The translations under genes and the position numbers were made by a program. Shown here piece by piece: positions 7,068 through 7,779 of a stretch of 7,779 nucleotides of DNA. Position 1 is the stretch's first letter, and each line of letters begins with the position of its first letter. The stretch covers positions 1 to 7,779 of the forward strand of contig JARKQP010000033.1 in NCBI GenBank assembly GCA_029974875.1, read 5' to 3'. The notes beneath the pieces were generated by a model. The model made no database searches and was not told the DNA's origin. It saw nothing but the letters and a program-made list of their open reading frames with translations. The DNA comes from Mobilitalea sp. (lineage in GTDB: Bacteria > Bacillota_A > Clostridia > Lachnospirales > Lachnospiraceae).

Positions 7068-7085
7068 AAAAAAGGGAGATTGAAT

Positions 7086-7779
7086 ATGGCTAAGGATGAT
7101 AAGATCAGAGCGTTAGAATCTGCTGTGGCGCAGATTGAGAAGCAATACGGTAAGGGTTCCATTATGAAGCTGGGGGACAATAGCGCCAATATGAATATTG
7201 AAACAATCCCCACGGGCTCCATCAGTTTGGATATCGCACTTGGTTTGGGCGGGGTACCAAAGGGAAGAATCGTTGAGGTATATGGACCGGAGTCCAGCGG
7301 TAAGACCACCGTAGCGCTGCATATGGTAGCCGAGATGCAAAAGAGGGGTGGAATTGCGGGCTTCATTGATGCAGAGCATGCATTAGATCCTGTTTATGCT
7401 AAGAATATCGGTGTTGATATCGATAACCTATATATTTCACAGCCGGATAACGGTGAGCAGGCATTGGAGATTACGGAAACAATGGTCCGTTCCGGTGCGG
7501 TAGATATTATCATCGTGGACTCTGTTGCGGCCTTAGTTCCGAAGGCAGAGATCGACGGAGAGATGGGAGATTCCCATGTGGGTCTTCAGGCAAGACTCAT
7601 GTCTCAGGCCCTCCGTAAATTAACTGCCGTTATCAGCAAATCCAACTGTATTGTTGTCTTCATTAATCAGCTTCGTGAGAAGGTTGGTGTAATGTTTGGC
7701 AGTCCAGAAACTACGACCGGCGGTCGTGCATTGAAGTTTTATGCTTCCATCCGTTTGGATGTTCGAAGAATTGAAGCTT
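7086..7779 (+). CDS. recA: Recombinase RecA, N-terminal part (3' end outside window)
   Basis: RecA forms ATP-dependent filaments on single-stranded DNA, drives strand exchange in recombination repair, and as a co-protease triggers LexA cleavage. The first 231 codons plus one base are present; about 110-130 residues of C-terminus are missing. The protein begins [20 protein letters not shown]. Walker [10 protein letters not shown] is at 67-75, and Walker B IIIVDS has its aspartate at 145. The L1 region [21 protein letters not shown] follows, then the [28 protein letters not shown] stretch containing loop L2. All motifs visible so far are intact and typical. The ATG follows GGGAG (7074-7078) by 7 bases. 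The gene is preceded by a consensus promoter, a LexA box and a structured leader of about 200 bases, indicating SOS control and a transcription unit separate from ilvA. Confidence 0.99.
   Translation, partial: MAKDDKIRALESAVAQIEKQYGKGSIMKLGDNSANMNIETIPTGSISLDIALGLGGVPKGRIVEVYGPESSGKTTVALHMVAEMQKRGGIAGFIDAEHALDPVYAKNIGVDIDNLYISQPDNGEQALEITETMVRSGAVDIIIVDSVAALVPKAEIDGEMGDSHVGLQARLMSQALRKLTAVISKSNCIVVFINQLREKVGVMFGSPETTTGGRALKFYASIRLDVRRIEA

Noticed and set aside
7055..7379. Minus-strand frames opposite the start of recA
   Set aside because: They overlap the conserved recA Walker A region and the recA leader, with no domain; they are shadows of recA.

Overview
The window is a chromosomal housekeeping segment from a Firmicute, most likely a member of the Clostridia close to the Lachnospiraceae. 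That placement rests on three things: the rnc-smc-ftsY order, well known from Bacillus and Clostridia; the clostridial look of the SMC, FtsY and RecA proteins; and a Firmicutes-type LexA box (GAAC-N4-GTTC) in front of recA. The family-level placement is inference. All five genes are on the + strand, and I see no credible gene on the - strand.

Layout. 1-322 is the 3' end of rnc (RNase III, dsRNA-binding domain). 323-458 is a short intergenic stretch filled by a multi-hairpin repeat element (copy A). 459-4019 is a complete smc. 4020-4304 is an AT-rich, C-poor stretch made almost wholly of a degenerate five-base repeat. 4305-5240 is a complete ftsY. 5228-5299 is a second, shorter hairpin repeat element (copy B) that overlaps the ftsY stop codon and shares a 19-bp core with copy A. 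5374-6591 is ilvA, a threonine ammonia-lyase with one C-terminal ACT domain; its real start lies 39 bases inside the longest open frame. 6592-7085 is a long regulatory stretch with a promoter-like site, a 12-14-bp minisatellite, a consensus promoter, a LexA operator and a structured leader. 7086-7779 is the first two thirds of recA, cut by the window edge.

How the genes relate. RNase III (RNA processing), SMC (chromosome compaction and segregation) and FtsY (SRP receptor) form the familiar rnc-smc-ftsY cluster and could be co-transcribed, since no strong terminator separates them. ilvA makes 2-oxobutanoate for isoleucine synthesis or threonine catabolism and has no evident functional link to its neighbours. 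recA starts an independently controlled, DNA-damage-inducible unit.

The coding content is conventional and I found no new multi-gene system. The unusual material is between the genes: a 160-base run in strict 5-nt register before ftsY, a paired hairpin repeat after rnc and ftsY, a second minisatellite between two promoter-like sites upstream of recA, and a long inverted repeat in the recA leader.
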